Positions 25,452 to 34,074 of a stretch of DNA of 64,000 nucleotides are shown here, one piece after another. Both the position numbers and the translations under genes were made by a program. Every line of letters starts with the position of its first letter. The first letter of the stretch is position 1. The notes beneath the pieces are model-generated. The model did no database searches. It worked only from the letters and a program-made list of their open reading frames with translations, and was not told the origin of the DNA. The stretch is from JAUVXJ01 sp034411995 (lineage in GTDB: Bacteria; Chloroflexota; Anaerolineae; UBA7937; B3-Chlor). The stretch spans positions 62,001 through 126,000 of the forward strand of contig DAOUME010000006.1 of assembly GCA_034411995.1 (NCBI GenBank), written 5' to 3'.

Positions 25452-26024
25452 ATGACCAACGCCCAGCTTTCTCAGCGGGCGCGCACTGTGGCCGCCATCC
25501 TGGACAGGCTCATCTTGGGCCTGGCACGGCATTGGCTTTTGATCTTTAACCTCGTCTTCGGCCTCTACGCAGGCCTCCCACTTCTGGCTCCCCTGCTCAT
25601 GACCTGGGGCCAGACGCGAGCGGCCAACGCGATCTACTTCGTGTACCAGTTCCTCTGCCACCAGATGCCTTCCCGCTGCTACTACATCGGACGATTCCAG
25701 GTCGGGCTCTGCCAGCGAGACCTGGCCATCTATGGTGGCGCATGCCTGGCAGGTATGCTCTTTGCCATGGTCAGGGATCGAGTCAAGCCGCTTCCCATCC
25801 CCGTGTGGCTGATCCTCGTCGCGCCGCTTGCTCTGGACGGGATCACGCAACTCGTGGGGCTGCGTGACAGCACGTGGGAGTTGCGCACCCTGACCGGTCT
25901 GCTGGCCAGCGGCGCTACGATCTGGATGGCGTATCCCTATCTGGAGCAGGCCTTCGATGAGGCTGAGCAATCGGCCGGGTCTCAGTTGAGGAAGGTGGGG
26001 GAGAACAGCTCCGAGGACGGGTGA
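25452..26024 (+). CDS. DUF2085 membrane protein
   Basis: About 190 residues, with four to five membrane spans. Recognised as DUF2085 from YQFLCHQMPSRCYYIG followed by GLCQRDLAIYGG, where a Cys/His pair and a second Cys are conserved. This could form a metal site at the membrane, but the family has no established role. ATG 25452 is used because AAAGGA (25440-25445) precedes it by six bases; GTG 25437 has none. It lies 160 bases after the last Hdr-like gene in the same direction and may belong to the same transcript. The C-terminal tail is charged and cytoplasmic. Confidence 0.83.
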   Translation: MTNAQLSQRARTVAAILDRLILGLARHWLLIFNLVFGLYAGLPLLAPLLMTWGQTRAANAIYFVYQFLCHQMPSRCYYIGRFQVGLCQRDLAIYGGACLAGMLFAMVRDRVKPLPIPVWLILVAPLALDGITQLVGLRDSTWELRTLTGLLASGATIWMAYPYLEQAFDEAEQSAGSQLRKVGENSSEDG

Positions 26025-26032
26025 GAGGTCCG

Positions 26033-26060
26033 CCCTGTGAGCCTCGCGGGCTCCACAGGG
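26033..26060. terminator. GC-rich hairpin between convergent genes
   Basis: CCCTGTG-AGCC (26033-26043) pairs with GGCT-C-CACAGGG (26049-26060), an 11-bp stem with one bulge and a five-base loop. There is no U-run on either strand. Its place between two convergent genes fits a bidirectional transcription end or mRNA 3' stabiliser. Confidence 0.5.
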
Positions 26061-26066
26061 GGTGTG

Positions 26067-26900
26067 CTAGCCACGCCGTCGCTGCTGACGGCGATTGGAC
26101 CCCTTTTCGGTGATCACCTGATAGCCTGACACGTAGTACTCGTTCCCTCGCTGGCTGCGAACGTAGTCGTCCACCTCATCGTCGTGCGTCTCCAGATCGA
26201 GCCTTAGCTCGATCTGATGTCCCTCGATCGTGCGTGCCTGGACGGACTCTGAGGCATCAGGCTCCTGTCCCACCGTCTGTGGCTCGTAGTCCGGGTCTAG
26301 TTCGATCCAGCGCGCACCACCTTCCACGCGCTGCACATAGAAAAGCTGACTGCCTCGCCAGCGAAGAATGCCGAACTGAAACGGTGGGCCGGCCGAACTC
26401 GCAGCCTCGGGCTTGGCCGCCATGGCATTTCCATACTCTTCGAACAGCCTTGCCAGTTCAGCCCCCTTGGTCTCCTCACTTTCTCCGGCATCAAGCTCTG
26501 AGTGGCCCATCAGTCTCGTGTAGCCATACTTCTTGGCTAGGGACGAGACTAACTCGTCGCTGCCCTCAACCACGCGCCAGATGTTCACCAAGCCAAGAGT
26601 CAGCGTCCCGGCACCGGACGCCCGACGTATCGCCAGGTCCACGCGGTTGACCGCTGACTCCCAGGCGCGCAAGTCTGGCCCGTGGAGGAGGTGCTCCAGG
26701 CCATGAATCACCCCCGAGCAATCGTTGGCTAACTGCAAGGACTTCTCGAGCAGGTCTTCCGCGTCACCGGACCCCGCCTCCCCTGCCTGCAAAACCAGCT
26801 TCTCACCGGCAAGTCTGAGAGAATGAAGGTACAAATCCAGTCTTGTGAGCGACTTGAGGATCTCTTGAGAGTTTCTTCGTTCTTCTTTCAGCATCGCCAC
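26067..26900 (-). CDS. Hypothetical protein
   Basis: About 277 residues, unrecognised. It is soluble, with a helical N-terminal half (KEERRNSQEILKSLTRLD; LVLQAGEAGSGDAEDLLEKS) and a beta-rich C-terminal half (FQFGILRWRGSQLFYVQRV; HQIELRLDLETHDD), and a basic Arg/Gln-rich tail (SNRRQQRRRG). GTG 26900 is chosen: AGGAG lies seven bases upstream; ATG 26894 is an alternative. It begins 13 bases after the poly(A) polymerase-like gene in the same direction and so is probably co-transcribed from the promoter at 29540-29568. A role in RNA metabolism is only suggested by the neighbour. Confidence 0.6.
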   Translation of the reverse strand: MAMLKEERRNSQEILKSLTRLDLYLHSLRLAGEKLVLQAGEAGSGDAEDLLEKSLQLANDCSGVIHGLEHLLHGPDLRAWESAVNRVDLAIRRASGAGTLTLGLVNIWRVVEGSDELVSSLAKKYGYTRLMGHSELDAGESEETKGAELARLFEEYGNAMAAKPEAASSAGPPFQFGILRWRGSQLFYVQRVEGGARWIELDPDYEPQTVGQEPDASESVQARTIEGHQIELRLDLETHDDEVDDYVRSQRGNEYYVSGYQVITEKGSNRRQQRRRG

Positions 26901-26913
26901 CCGACGACTCCTA

Positions 26914-29520
26914 TCATCGATCGCTGCCCGTTCTGACCATCCACCTGTGGACTTCTTCCTTCTCCTCCTCGAGCGTGCTGACCCTGCCATCCAGTCTGGC
27001 ATCTCGCAGCGTGCCCAGTATCTCGGCGTAGAGGGGTCCAGGGGGAAGGCCCATCGTTCTCAACTGGTCACCGTCAATCATGGCTGTGACCGAGCAAAGC
27101 TCGCTGTGGTAGAGCTCAAGCCGCTCCTTCACCAGGTCCTCGGCGGAGGCCAGCCAGCAGACGAAGAGCACACCGTCTCCATACGGTGAGAGCAGGTGGT
27201 AGATGCTGCTCCGGGCCAGGCTTGTGTCGGCCAGGGAGGGCAATAGCGAGCTCAGCCGCCTGGCCTCTACGAGGAACCGCGTCTCATCCTTGGGCAACTT
27301 GAGGCGAACCGCCAGCCTGTGGATATCCTCCTCAGCCGCCCTCATGGCCACCAGGGCCAGGTAGCTCGTGGCCACAGTGGGGCCGCGAGACTCTGGCCCG
27401 CGTAGCCCATCGACCGCCATGGAATGCCAGCGGGTCAACGCAGGCGCGTAGTCCGCCACCCTCCCCTCCAGCCAATCATCCCACTCCAGCAGCGGTGATA
27501 TCTGATGAAGGATCCCCAGCTCAGACAGTCTCCGCAAAGGTCCTGCCGAATCGTCCTCCTGAAAGACGGCATCCAGCTCCTGACGTATTCGCTCGCCGCC
27601 CACCCTGTCCAGCCATTCCAGTGCGTCAGAGATCAGTTCTTCGGTCATCTCCTCCAAGCGAAAACCCAACCTCTGCTCCAGGCGCACCGCGCGCAGCATG
27701 CGAATAGGGTCCTCGATAAAGCTCAGATTGTGGAGCACACGGATCAAACCTTCCTTCAAGTCCCGCTCTCCACCGTAGAAGTCCAGGAGGTCCCCGAAGG
27801 TGTCCTCATCCAGGCTGATAGCCATGGTATTGATGGTGAAATCCCGACGATATAGGTCCTGTTTGATCGAGCTGCGCTCCACCTGGGGCAGAGCCGTGGA
27901 GTACTCGTAAAACTCTCGTCGCGCGGTAGTGAAATCGACAAAGGGCACAGCGTTGCCGTCGCCCTCGAAGATCAGCTTTGCCGTGCCAAAGCGGTAGTGA
28001 CTGTGGACGCGCCCGCCGACGAGCTGCGACAGACGTTTGGCCAGGGCTATCGCATCCCCTTCGACCACGATATCCAGATCCAGGGCTGGCTTCCCCAACA
28101 ACAGGTCGCGCACAAAGCCGCCTACGAGGTACAGGGAGAAGCCCATCTCCTTGGCTAGCTGGCTCGCGCTCAGGGTCAGCTCCAGGAGCGAGGAGGGCAG
28201 CGCCTCACGGACTTTTTCTGCCATCCGTCCCGAGGAAGCCCGGCCTCTGGGCTTCGCCCAAAGGTTCAGGAGGTCAGTGCGGGTAACGATGCCGATGATC
28301 TCGCCATCCTCCACCACCGCGACCTGACCTACGTCATGTCGCATCATCAATTCCTGCAGGCGTTCGACAGGATCCCACGGGGCCACCACAACCTCGCCCT
28401 TCCGCATGTACTGGCTGATGGCGGCGTTTCCCCTCTCGTACTGTAGAGCCTTGTCGATCTCCCGGCGAGTCAACATGCCCAGCACTTTACCGTTGGCCGC
28501 CACTACCGGGAACCCTTCGTGCCCGTACCTGCGCATCACCTGTGCCGCTTCCAGTACCGAGGTATCTGGGGGAAGCGTGTACACACCGTGAGACATGAGG
28601 TCCCGCACGGTCACGGACGGCCGCACCTCGTGAGCGAGTATCTCGAGCAGTCGCTCACGGGTGTCCGCCAGGGTCGTGTCTCTGATCAGTGCAGCCGCTG
28701 CCTTGCTATGGCCGCCGCCTCCAAAACGGCGCGCTATGGTCGCCACGTCCACCGCGTCGGAGTTGCTTCGAGCCACCATTTGGATGTGGCCCTGCAGGTC
28801 AACGAGCACGAAGAGCGCGGCAGGCTCATATAGATCTCTGAGCTTATGAGCCAGGCTGGAGATTTCTTCATAATACTCCTCGGCACGGCTCGCGGCGATG
28901 ACCACCGTTTGTCCAGCAAACTCGTGGAACTCTGCTGCCTCGACGAGCCGGCGGTAGAGCTGCCGCTGACTCTCACTTAGAGGTCGGTGAAGGAACTCGT
29001 TGACTACGTCCAGGTTTGCCCCGTGCTCGAGCAGCCAGGCAGCGCAACGCGCATCGCGAGGCCTCGTGCCAGGGTAGCTGAGGGAACCGGTGTCCTCGTA
29101 GATACCCAACAACAAGAGCGTTGCTTCCACTGGGGACAAACTGAACTGAGATCGATAAATCTCCTCCACCAGGAGGGTAGTCGTCGAGCCCGTGTCCCCA
29201 GTGTGGAAGCTCATGCGGGCCTCCAGCTCCCGCTCCAGGGGGTGATGATCGATGAAACGCACCTCCGTCTCACCCGACAAGCCCTTCAGCGAGGGGATAC
29301 TCTGTGTGTCGACGAGCGTCATGACGTTGATGCGGTCTCGGGGCAGCTCCTCCCGCCGCACAAAGGGCAGCTCGTCCCAGTACAGGGCCAGGAAATCCTG
29401 GAGATTGCGATTCAACCGCTGCGGGAGGACCGCCATCGTCTTGGGGTACAGCTTGACCGCACCCAACATGGATGCCAGGCCGTCGAAATCGGTGTTCTCG
29501 TGCGAAGTCACGACCTCCAT
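26914..29520 (-). CDS. DHH phosphoesterase - CBS pair - CCA/poly(A) polymerase fusion
   Basis: An 868-residue fusion of known architecture. N-terminal DHH phosphoesterase: SHENTDFDG (metal ligands H7, D11, D13) and FIDHHPLE. A DHHA1 nucleic-acid-binding part ends in RFGGGGHSKAAAALI. Two CBS domains follow (MSHGVYTLPPDTSVLEAAQV; MRKGEVVVAPWDPVERL). The C-terminal half is a class II nucleotidyltransferase: GGFVRDLLLGKPALDLDIVV with the DxD metal pair, and RRDFTINTMAI. It probably adds or repairs tRNA 3' CCA ends or adds A tails, combined with nanoRNA or cyclic-dinucleotide-type phosphodiesterase activity under CBS (adenylate) control. ATG 29520 is used; GAGG lies about nine bases upstream. Cytoplasmic. 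Confidence 0.9.
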   Translation of the reverse strand: MEVVTSHENTDFDGLASMLGAVKLYPKTMAVLPQRLNRNLQDFLALYWDELPFVRREELPRDRINVMTLVDTQSIPSLKGLSGETEVRFIDHHPLERELEARMSFHTGDTGSTTTLLVEEIYRSQFSLSPVEATLLLLGIYEDTGSLSYPGTRPRDARCAAWLLEHGANLDVVNEFLHRPLSESQRQLYRRLVEAAEFHEFAGQTVVIAASRAEEYYEEISSLAHKLRDLYEPAALFVLVDLQGHIQMVARSNSDAVDVATIARRFGGGGHSKAAAALIRDTTLADTRERLLEILAHEVRPSVTVRDLMSHGVYTLPPDTSVLEAAQVMRRYGHEGFPVVAANGKVLGMLTRREIDKALQYERGNAAISQYMRKGEVVVAPWDPVERLQELMMRHDVGQVAVVEDGEIIGIVTRTDLLNLWAKPRGRASSGRMAEKVREALPSSLLELTLSASQLAKEMGFSLYLVGGFVRDLLLGKPALDLDIVVEGDAIALAKRLSQLVGGRVHSHYRFGTAKLIFEGDGNAVPFVDFTTARREFYEYSTALPQVERSSIKQDLYRRDFTINTMAISLDEDTFGDLLDFYGGERDLKEGLIRVLHNLSFIEDPIRMLRAVRLEQRLGFRLEEMTEELISDALEWLDRVGGERIRQELDAVFQEDDSAGPLRRLSELGILHQISPLLEWDDWLEGRVADYAPALTRWHSMAVDGLRGPESRGPTVATSYLALVAMRAAEEDIHRLAVRLKLPKDETRFLVEARRLSSLLPSLADTSLARSSIYHLLSPYGDGVLFVCWLASAEDLVKERLELYHSELCSVTAMIDGDQLRTMGLPPGPLYAEILGTLRDARLDGRVSTLEEEKEEVHRWMVRTGSDR

Positions 29521-29539
29521 CCTCTGCTTCCTCGTCAGA

Positions 29540-29568
29540 ATTGTATCAGAGCGCGTCCCATTTGACAA
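29540..29568 (-). promoter_or_regulatory. - strand promoter, -35 overlapping its divergent neighbour
   Basis: On the - strand: TTGTCA (29563-29568), 17 bp, TACAAT (29540-29545). Transcription would start near 29533, about 13 bases before ATG 29520. Five bases of its -35 coincide with the TTGACA of the + strand promoter. Confidence 0.7.
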
Positions 29569-29590
29569 TCGTGCCACGCTCACTTATAAT
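29562..29590 (+). promoter_or_regulatory. Perfect-consensus promoter, + strand
   Basis: TTGACA (29562-29567), 17 bp, TATAAT (29585-29590): full sigma70 consensus. It drives the gene starting at 29638. Its -35 hexamer overlaps the - strand -35, so the two promoters cannot both be bound by polymerase at once. Confidence 0.85.
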
Positions 29591-29601
29591 CGCTGACTGA
29601 T

Positions 29602-29620
29602 AGGCACACAGGCTGTGCCT
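29602..29620 (+). promoter_or_regulatory. 5'-end hairpin of the glycosidase mRNA
   Basis: AGGCACA (29602-29608) pairs with TGTGCCT (29614-29620), five-base loop, followed by CTTTTC. It begins a few bases after the predicted transcription start and could stabilise the 5' end or weakly attenuate. Confidence 0.45.
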
Positions 29621-29637
29621 CTTTTCACGGAGGGACA

Positions 29638-31455
29638 TTGCGTTTCTCGAGGATTCGATCACAGGCGAGGCTCTGGCTTCTGCTCCTGATTCTGGTCACG
29701 GCGAGCGCGCTGCTCGTCAACATGCTCGTGCCTCTGGCCCTCTCCGCGAGAACGTCTGGACCCGACTACCACACTGCCCGCCTCATCCCCAACACCGACG
29801 TGAACCCCTTTGGGGCCAATATGTTCCTCGATCGCGAGGTCGAAGAGTGGAAGCTGAGAAAGACCCTCGAGATGGCGAGCGAAGCTGGTCTGGGGTGGGT
29901 GAAGCAGCAGTTCCCCTGGGAGGAGATAGAGCCCGTTCAAAAAGGGGAGTTCTACGACGAGCGAACCCGTCGCAGCAGTTGGGAGAAATACGATCGCATA
30001 GTGGACCTGTGCGAGGAATACGGGCTCCAGATAGTAGCGCGTCTCGACAGGCCGCCCGATTGGACCAGAGAAGACAATACCTACAAGGAACGCCCGCCCG
30101 ACGACTTCGAAGACTACGGCGATTTCGTCTTCGCGTTCGTGGATCGATATCGTGGCCGCATCAAGTACGTGCAGATCTGGAACGAGCCCAACATCTTTCC
30201 GGAGTGGGGAAACCGGCCGGTGGATCCCGCAGGGTACGTGAACCTTCTGCGTGTCGCCTACGAGCGGGCCAAAGAGGCAGATCCCAATGTGTACGTATTG
30301 AGTGCACCGCTGGCTATCACCCTGGGGCAAGAGCACCCAGAACCAGGCAAGTGGATCAGCATGAACGAGATCGACTTCGTCGAAGAGATGTACAAGGCGG
30401 GTGCCAAAGACTACTTCGACATTCTGTCCGCCAATGCTTTCGGCCTGGGCAGCCCTCCCGAGGACCCAGCCCAACCAAGAGCCCTCAACTTCCAGCGGGT
30501 CGTTTTGCTGCGGGCGGTGATGGAGCGATATGGCGATGCCGACAAGGCGGTATGGTTCAACGAGTACGGCTGGAACGCCTCCCCTGAGGATTTTCCGGAG
30601 GAGCAGCTCGTGTGGCAACGAGTCAGCGAGCAGGATCAGGCAGAGTACACTGTGCGCGGCATTGAGTACGCGCAGGAGCACTGGCCCTGGGCCGGAGTGT
30701 TCAACATCTGGTACTTCCGGCAGGTCGGCAACATCTCCCCCGATAGATCGGACTATTACTTTCGCATGGTGGACGTTGATTTCACTCCTCGCCTGATCTA
30801 CCACGCCATCAAGCAGGCGGCTTTGGAGCTCCAGCGGCCCCTTGGTCCCGGTTTCTACCAGGAGACGAACCCCGGCGTCAAGCTCAGTGGAGGCTGGGAA
30901 TCGGTGATCGAGCCTCAAGCCAGCGGCGAGGCACAAGTCGTGAGCAGTGCCGCCGGATCCAGCGCTACAGTGTCCTTCGTCGGAGAAAACGTCGACTTGA
31001 TCGCCACAATGGGACCCGACGGAGGGCGCCTGGGGGTCTCGCTCGACAACCACCCCGTGGACAACCTATCCAGGAACGGAGATGGACAGTCCTACGTTGA
31101 TCTGTTCAGCCCGGTTCGCCGGTGGCAACAACGCATCCCCCTGGTCTACCAAGTCGATGACACCGAGCATACACTCGTGTTGACGGTGCTCGAGCGGGCA
31201 AACCTGGCCTCTGAAGGCAACCTGATTGCCATTGACGGCTTGGAGATCACCAGAGGAGAGCGCCCTTCTCTACCGTATGCCTGGGCCTCTGTCTTGGCGG
31301 TAGTCATGGTCGCAACGGGAGGCTTGACGTTTCGGGAGTGGAGATTGGTGCGGGGTGGTAGACGCGGACCTGCCCACGAGGGCCTGGCCCCTAGGCTGAA
31401 TCCGCGAGGCCCAGTGGCCAGGCACTGGTACGGTCCCCACTTTCCATCCTCTTGA
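29638..31455 (+). CDS. Membrane-anchored glycoside hydrolase (clan GH-A, GH39-like)
   Basis: A 605-residue protein with an N-terminal membrane segment (LWLLLLILVTASALLVNMLV) and a second one near residues 540-560 (YAWASVLAVVMVATGG). Between them is a beta/alpha barrel of clan GH-A type: the acid/base Glu is in IWNEPN (E183) and the nucleophile Glu in VWFNEYGWN (E309). Upstream features such as GANMFLDREVEEWKL and GLGWVKQQFPWEEIEP match GH39-like 'cellulase-type' proteins. A beta-sandwich follows (SGEAQVVSSAAGSSATVSFV). The start is TTG 29638 with GGAGGG four to five bases upstream. It is probably outside the cell and works on a glycan; substrate unknown. A TPR lipoprotein overlaps its 3' end region. 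Confidence 0.78.
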   Translation: MRFSRIRSQARLWLLLLILVTASALLVNMLVPLALSARTSGPDYHTARLIPNTDVNPFGANMFLDREVEEWKLRKTLEMASEAGLGWVKQQFPWEEIEPVQKGEFYDERTRRSSWEKYDRIVDLCEEYGLQIVARLDRPPDWTREDNTYKERPPDDFEDYGDFVFAFVDRYRGRIKYVQIWNEPNIFPEWGNRPVDPAGYVNLLRVAYERAKEADPNVYVLSAPLAITLGQEHPEPGKWISMNEIDFVEEMYKAGAKDYFDILSANAFGLGSPPEDPAQPRALNFQRVVLLRAVMERYGDADKAVWFNEYGWNASPEDFPEEQLVWQRVSEQDQAEYTVRGIEYAQEHWPWAGVFNIWYFRQVGNISPDRSDYYFRMVDVDFTPRLIYHAIKQAALELQRPLGPGFYQETNPGVKLSGGWESVIEPQASGEAQVVSSAAGSSATVSFVGENVDLIATMGPDGGRLGVSLDNHPVDNLSRNGDGQSYVDLFSPVRRWQQRIPLVYQVDDTEHTLVLTVLERANLASEGNLIAIDGLEITRGERPSLPYAWASVLAVVMVATGGLTFREWRLVRGGRRGPAHEGLAPRLNPRGPVARHWYGPHFPSS

Positions 31456-31499
31456 GTCTGCCCCTGGATGCTTCCGCTGGCTGCCGCACCGCACACGAG

Positions 31500-32915
31500 A
31501 TGAAAACGAGTGTTCTGATCAGAGTCCTCCTGGCGGCTGCTGTCCTCGCCGTGTCCTGCGCAGCGGCCAGGATCGACGTCGCCCCCAGGCTTCTGCTCCT
31601 CCGAGGTGACCAGTACCGGGCGCAACAGCAATACGGTCTGGCCATGGAGCAGTACGCTGAACTGACCGCTCTGAGACCACGATCCTCTGTGCCCCAGGCT
31701 CGAATGGGTGAGATCTACATCGCCCAGGGGAGGTGGGGCGAGGCGAAGCAGAGATTCCGGAAGGCGAGGGAACTCGATGAGACGGACACTCGGGCGCTGG
31801 CTGGGCTGGCGCAGGTTGCCCTTCACGAGGGCGACCCATGGGCGGCTGTTCAACTCTGGAGGGCAGCGCTCGCGGTCAACCCTCGTGACGTGGAGATCCG
31901 CTATAGCCTTGCGCAAGCGTACGTGGGGTTGTGCGAGTTCGCGACAGCGAAGGACGAATTACAGCACGTCGTCATCCGCGAGGCCGATCACCAGGGTGCA
32001 CACTACCTTCTGGGACTGCTGTGCGCGCCCGAAGAGAGAGCGCTGGCCGTTGAGCACCTGTCCATTGCAGCCGCGGGTGGGGACCCAAGCCTGGCCGCTC
32101 GGGCCAGGGAAATACTGAACGTCCTGGAGGAGGTCGGTGCCGGGCAGGACGTCGCCCGCAAGGCTGCACTTCTTGCTCATGCCTATCTAGAGTTGGAGGA
32201 GCCGACTCTGGCCCTCGAGCAACTGAAGCGCGTGATAGCCTTGCAGCCTGAGAACTACAACGCCCGCGCCTACGCAGGATGGGCTCTGTTTTCCTTGCAT
32301 GACCGTGAGTCCGCCCGCCGAACGCTACGCGAAGTCACGCGTGAGGATCCCAAGAACCCACTCGCCTACTACTTCCTGGGCCTGCTCCATCGCTCGGACG
32401 GCTATTTGCCCACAGCCCTGTGGGAGTTCCAGAGGGCCCTGCAGCTCGACACCTCCAACGCGGCGGTTTACGCCGAGATAGCGAACACGTATCAACTCAT
32501 GGGACGGCTCCCCGAGGCCGAAGAATGGTATCGGGCAGCCATCTCCGTGGCTCCCGACGAGGCTGGTTTTCGTCTGCTCTTGGCGCAATTCTATGGGGAT
32601 GTCGTTCTGAAGCCGGAGAGGGCCCTCGTTGCTGCCACCGAGACCGTCGCCCTGGCTCCCGACGACCCGGTGGCGCGGGAGCTTCTCGGTTGGGCCCAGT
32701 ACCTGGTGGGCAGCCTGCCTGAGGCGAGGATCAGTCTGGAGCATGCCCTCCAGCTTGACCCCACCTTTGCTCGCGCCTACTACCATCTGGGGATGGTGTA
32801 CCAAGAAATGGGCGACCGTGACCAGGCGCGCTGGGCATTTCAGCGTGCCGTTGACCTAGATCAGGATGGGACGTACAGGGCGAAGGCTGTCGAGCAGTTG
32901 CATACGTTGAGCTGA
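31500..32915 (+). CDS. TPR-repeat lipoprotein
   Basis: About 471 residues. The signal peptide ends AAAVLAVSC (Cys20). The rest is tetratricopeptide repeats, at least nine visible: for example RGDQYRAQQQYGLAMEQYAE, ARMGEIYIAQGRWGEAKQRF, AYYFLGLLHRSDGYLPTALW and AYYHLGMVYQEMGDRDQARW. TPR arrays bind peptides or protein partners, so this is likely an assembly scaffold on the outside of the membrane. ATG 31500 fits the lipoprotein signal; no strong ribosome site is seen. It starts 44 bases after the membrane glycosidase and shares its promoter, suggesting the two act together. The partner is not identifiable. Confidence 0.83.
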   Translation: MKTSVLIRVLLAAAVLAVSCAAARIDVAPRLLLLRGDQYRAQQQYGLAMEQYAELTALRPRSSVPQARMGEIYIAQGRWGEAKQRFRKARELDETDTRALAGLAQVALHEGDPWAAVQLWRAALAVNPRDVEIRYSLAQAYVGLCEFATAKDELQHVVIREADHQGAHYLLGLLCAPEERALAVEHLSIAAAGGDPSLAARAREILNVLEEVGAGQDVARKAALLAHAYLELEEPTLALEQLKRVIALQPENYNARAYAGWALFSLHDRESARRTLREVTREDPKNPLAYYFLGLLHRSDGYLPTALWEFQRALQLDTSNAAVYAEIANTYQLMGRLPEAEEWYRAAISVAPDEAGFRLLLAQFYGDVVLKPERALVAATETVALAPDDPVARELLGWAQYLVGSLPEARISLEHALQLDPTFARAYYHLGMVYQEMGDRDQARWAFQRAVDLDQDGTYRAKAVEQLHTLS

Positions 32916-33004
32916 GGCCGATGCGCCTGGCACTCGGGGGTCCATATCTAGATGGACCTGCTTCCAGCCCTCGAGTGACACCAGGTTCGACGGGAGAGCG
33001 ACTC

Positions 33005-33838
33005 ATGCGCATGAAAGATAGGGTGTCGGTGATCACGGGCGCGGGATCAGGCATAGGACTCGCCACGGCGCATCGGTTTGCCCGAGAAGGAGCCGCGGTG
33101 GTCCTCGCCGATTGGAGAGATGCCACCGCCCAGGCAAGCGAGCTAGCTACCACCGGTGCGGAGGCACGCTTCGTGCAGACTGATGTCGGCGACGCTTCAC
33201 AGGTGGAGAATCTCATCCAGGAGACCTTGAGCACCTTCGGACGGTTGGATGTGCTGGTCAACAATGCGGGGATCGAGCTTCCCAAGAAGATCATCGACAC
33301 CAGCGAAGCGGAGTGGGACCGGCTGATGGAAGTCAATCTCAAGGGAGTGTTTCTCTGCTCCAGGGCGGCCATACCAGCCATGAGTCGTCAGGGGGGCGGC
33401 GTGATAGTCAACGTGGCCTCGGAGCTGGGGTTGGTGGGAGGCTCAGAAATCGCTGGCTACTGCGCGACGAAGGGCGGTGTGGTACAATTGACAAAAGCGA
33501 TGGCCGTCGATCATGCTTCGGACGGTATCCGCGTCAATTGCGTGTGCCCTGGGCCTGTGGACACGCCCCTTCTGGAGGCCACAATCCAGAGCTCGTCCGA
33601 TCCCGAGCGGCAAAGGCGCCACATCGTGGAGAAGACACTCATTAAGCGCGTGGGCCGTCCCGAGGAGATCGCCAACGTGATTCTCTTCCTGGCATCCGCC
33701 GAGTCTTCCTACATGACCGGCTCGGTGGTGGTTGTTGACGGCGGCGTGACCGCGCACCGACAGTCACCCATCCTCTCTGCCGCTCGTTCACGCGATCACC
33801 ACACGGCTGCGACCGACGCCACGGAGAAACATCGATGA
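33005..33838 (+). CDS. SDR-family oxidoreductase
   Basis: A 277-residue classical short-chain dehydrogenase/reductase. The cofactor loop TGAGSGIG is at residue 12, NNAG near residue 90, and the catalytic Ser, Tyr and Lys are in NVASELGL and GYCATKGG. The acidic residue after strand 2 (VLADWRDA) favours NAD over NADP. Typical of 3-oxoacyl-ACP reductase or sugar/alcohol dehydrogenase-like enzymes; the substrate cannot be chosen. ATG 33005 follows GGGAGAGC; earlier ATG 32921 has no ribosome site and adds non-conserved residues. The stop overlaps the next start as ATGA. Confidence 0.87.
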   Translation: MRMKDRVSVITGAGSGIGLATAHRFAREGAAVVLADWRDATAQASELATTGAEARFVQTDVGDASQVENLIQETLSTFGRLDVLVNNAGIELPKKIIDTSEAEWDRLMEVNLKGVFLCSRAAIPAMSRQGGGVIVNVASELGLVGGSEIAGYCATKGGVVQLTKAMAVDHASDGIRVNCVCPGPVDTPLLEATIQSSSDPERQRRHIVEKTLIKRVGRPEEIANVILFLASAESSYMTGSVVVVDGGVTAHRQSPILSAARSRDHHTAATDATEKHR

Positions 33839-33987
33839 GTCAGAGGCCCAGCCTGTCTTCATTCTTCACCAACTTGCAGGCGCCTATGCCCTGGCGCCGC
33901 AAGCTGGCGCTGTTGGTGCGCAACAACTGGATCAAGATCCGCACGGGCAGCGCGTGCTGCGGCCACCACGGCGAGCCGGGCTGTTGA
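33835..33987 (+). CDS. Small Cys-rich protein (CCGHHGEPGC type)
   Basis: A 50-residue protein, MSQRPSLSSFFTNLQAPMPW then RRKLALLVRNNWIKIRTGSA, ending CCGHHGEPGC. ATG 33835 overlaps the TGA of the dehydrogenase (ATGA), so it is translationally coupled. The end motif CCG-x2-GEPGC after NNW-x-K is a recurring feature of short uncharacterised bacterial proteins; a CC..H..C arrangement suggests metal binding. It is below the size limit of most gene callers. A role in the same pathway as the dehydrogenase is inferred from coupling only. Confidence 0.7.
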   Translation: MSQRPSLSSFFTNLQAPMPWRRKLALLVRNNWIKIRTGSACCGHHGEPGC

Positions 33988-34074
33988 CAGGTGGCTCCAG
34001 AGAGACTGGGTCAGTCTCCCAGCGCGTCCCACGATTGAGCCGCCGGCAAGAAACCACGCTGAAGGAAGGAGCAC

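Noticed and set aside
29659..31053. Long 464-codon open frame opposite the membrane glycosidase
   Set aside because: Antisense shadow produced by GC-rich codon bias; no domain, no ribosome site, and the + strand gene has a full active site and consensus promoter.
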